Origin: an uncultured Kouleothrix sp.
Lineage (GTDB): Bacteria; Chloroflexota; Chloroflexia; Chloroflexales; Roseiflexaceae
DNA: 6,553 nt
Direction: 5' to 3'
Assembly (NCBI GenBank): GCA_937858455.1
Contig: CALLYN010000452.1
Coordinates: forward strand, 1-6,553
Shown: positions 5,896 through 6,553 of the stretch, piece after piece
Layout: each line of letters opens with the position of its first letter
How positions within the stretch are numbered: position 1 is the stretch's first letter
Position numbers and translations under genes: made by a program
The notes under the pieces: generated by a model
Seen by the model: the letters and a program-made list of their open reading frames with translations, nothing else
Told to the model about the DNA's origin: nothing
Database searches by the model: none

Positions 5896-5996
5896 ACGGT
5901 CAGCATCGCAGCCGGGTGGCAGCGCGCGCCCAACGAAGCTGCCGGCCCGCCATCGAGAATGGTCGCATTCGATCGTTCGCGTAGATCATTGTGGAT

Positions 5997-6553
5997 ATGC
6001 GGTTGAAGCCAACGAATGCCCCGCCCGAGCGCGCCAGCACCGCGCGCCTGCCATACCTGCCCGCCCTCGATGGCCTACGCGCGCTGGCGATTGGCGCGGT
6101 GCTGCTCTACCACGCCGACCTCGACAGCGTGCCCGGCGGCTTTTTAGGGGTCGAAGTTTTTTTCGTGATCAGCGGCTACCTGATCACGTCGCTGCTGCTG
6201 TCGGAGTGGCAGCGCGCCGGCCGGATCGATGTGGCTGCCTTCTGGCTGCGGCGCGCGCGGCGCCTGCTGCCCGCGCTGTATGTGCTGCTGGCCAGCGTGC
6301 TGGCCTTCACGGTGCTGTTTCTGCCCGAGGAGGTGGCCGGGCTGCGCAACGACGCGCTGGCCGCGGCGGGCTACGCCACCAACTGGTACCTGATCGTCCA
6401 GCAGAAATCGTACTTCGAGACGGTCGGCCGGCCGCCGCTACTGCAGCACCTCTGGTCGCTGGCGGTCGAAGAGCAGTTCTACCTGCTGTGGCCGCTGCTG
6501 ATGATCAAGCTGCGCCACGACCTGCGCAAGCTCACCATCGCCCTGATCGTGGT
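5997..6553 (+). CDS. Acyltransferase 3 family membrane protein (OafA/YrhL-like), N-terminal part
   Basis: The first 185 residues are present and the gene runs off the window. Landmarks of the acyltransferase-3 family are clear: PALDGLRALAI (22-32) followed by the proposed catalytic His39 in LLYHA; GGFLGVEVFFVISGYLIT (47-64); FWLRRARRLLPALY (82-95); and HLWSLAVEEQFYLLWP (151-166). Known members transfer acetyl or other acyl groups to O-antigen, peptidoglycan, capsule or other envelope glycans, using about ten membrane spans; some carry an extra C-terminal SGNH domain, which cannot be judged here. The substrate is unknown. An in-frame stop at 5982-5984 limits the start to ATG 5997, GTG 5991 or ATT 5988. 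ATG was chosen, but none has a convincing ribosome site. It is divergent from the kinase operon. Confidence 0.93.
   Translation, partial: MRLKPTNAPPERASTARLPYLPALDGLRALAIGAVLLYHADLDSVPGGFLGVEVFFVISGYLITSLLLSEWQRAGRIDVAAFWLRRARRLLPALYVLLASVLAFTVLFLPEEVAGLRNDALAAAGYATNWYLIVQQKSYFETVGRPPLLQHLWSLAVEEQFYLLWPLLMIKLRHDLRKLTIALIV

Larger units (their letters stand above)
5559..5996. other. Divergent intergenic region
   Basis: This 438-base gap separates the minus-strand kinase from the plus-strand acyltransferase. It contains one promoter candidate for each direction. It also holds a perfect 10-bp palindrome, GCTGGCCAGC (5776-5785), and an AT-rich stretch at 5797-5842 with a small CTCA-GT-TGAG hairpin (5829-5838). 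A 73-codon minus-strand open frame (5542-5763) has poor third-position G/C bias and overlaps the kinase start, so I do not call it. I see no RNA gene. Confidence 0.6.

Overview
The window is GC-rich, with coding frames strongly biased to G/C at the third codon position. It carries a membrane protein with a very long Thr-Pro tail of the kind common in filamentous Chloroflexota (Roseiflexus/Chloroflexus relatives). That lineage is an inference from style and protein resemblance; no rRNA or tRNA is present to fix it.

Layout, left to right. (1) Bases 1-127 look like the 3' end of an upstream + strand gene whose reading frame appears to change near base 30-38. (2) A strong extended -10 promoter drives a DUF624/YesL-like polytopic membrane protein (172-924, +). 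(3) Only 4 bases separate its stop from that of a convergent short-chain dehydrogenase with pteridine-reductase hallmarks (929-1657, -). (4) A 391-base gap (1658-2048) is the structurally richest part. It holds a possible six-codon leader ORF coupled to the reductase, a perfect 25-bp inverted repeat with a 3-nt loop, a 168-bp MITE-like element with 17-bp terminal inverted repeats and a 5-bp target duplication, a second GC-rich hairpin and a 15-bp direct repeat. (5) A probable two-gene minus-strand operon follows. A Cache-HAMP-PAS-HisKA-HATPase sensor histidine kinase (3315-5558) is followed after 21 bases by a single-pass membrane protein (2049-3293) whose outer part is almost entirely Thr/Pro/Ser repeats encoded by tandem DNA repeats. 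(6) A 438-base divergent intergenic region carries one promoter candidate for each side. (7) The N-terminal 185 residues of an OafA/YrhL-type membrane acyltransferase (5997 to the window end, +) close the window.

How the genes may work together: the kinase would sense something outside the cytoplasmic membrane, and the co-transcribed Thr/Pro-rich protein would sit in the same membrane as a surface stalk, spacer or accessory. No response regulator is present in the window. The acyltransferase on the other side of the divergent region modifies extracytoplasmic glycans in known relatives, so the right half has a cell-envelope flavour. The reductase and the DUF624-like protein show no obvious link to it. 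I found no CRISPR array, no RNA gene and no complete transposase gene. The most unusual items are the MITE-like insertion abutting a perfect hairpin, and the kinase/Thr-Pro protein pair.
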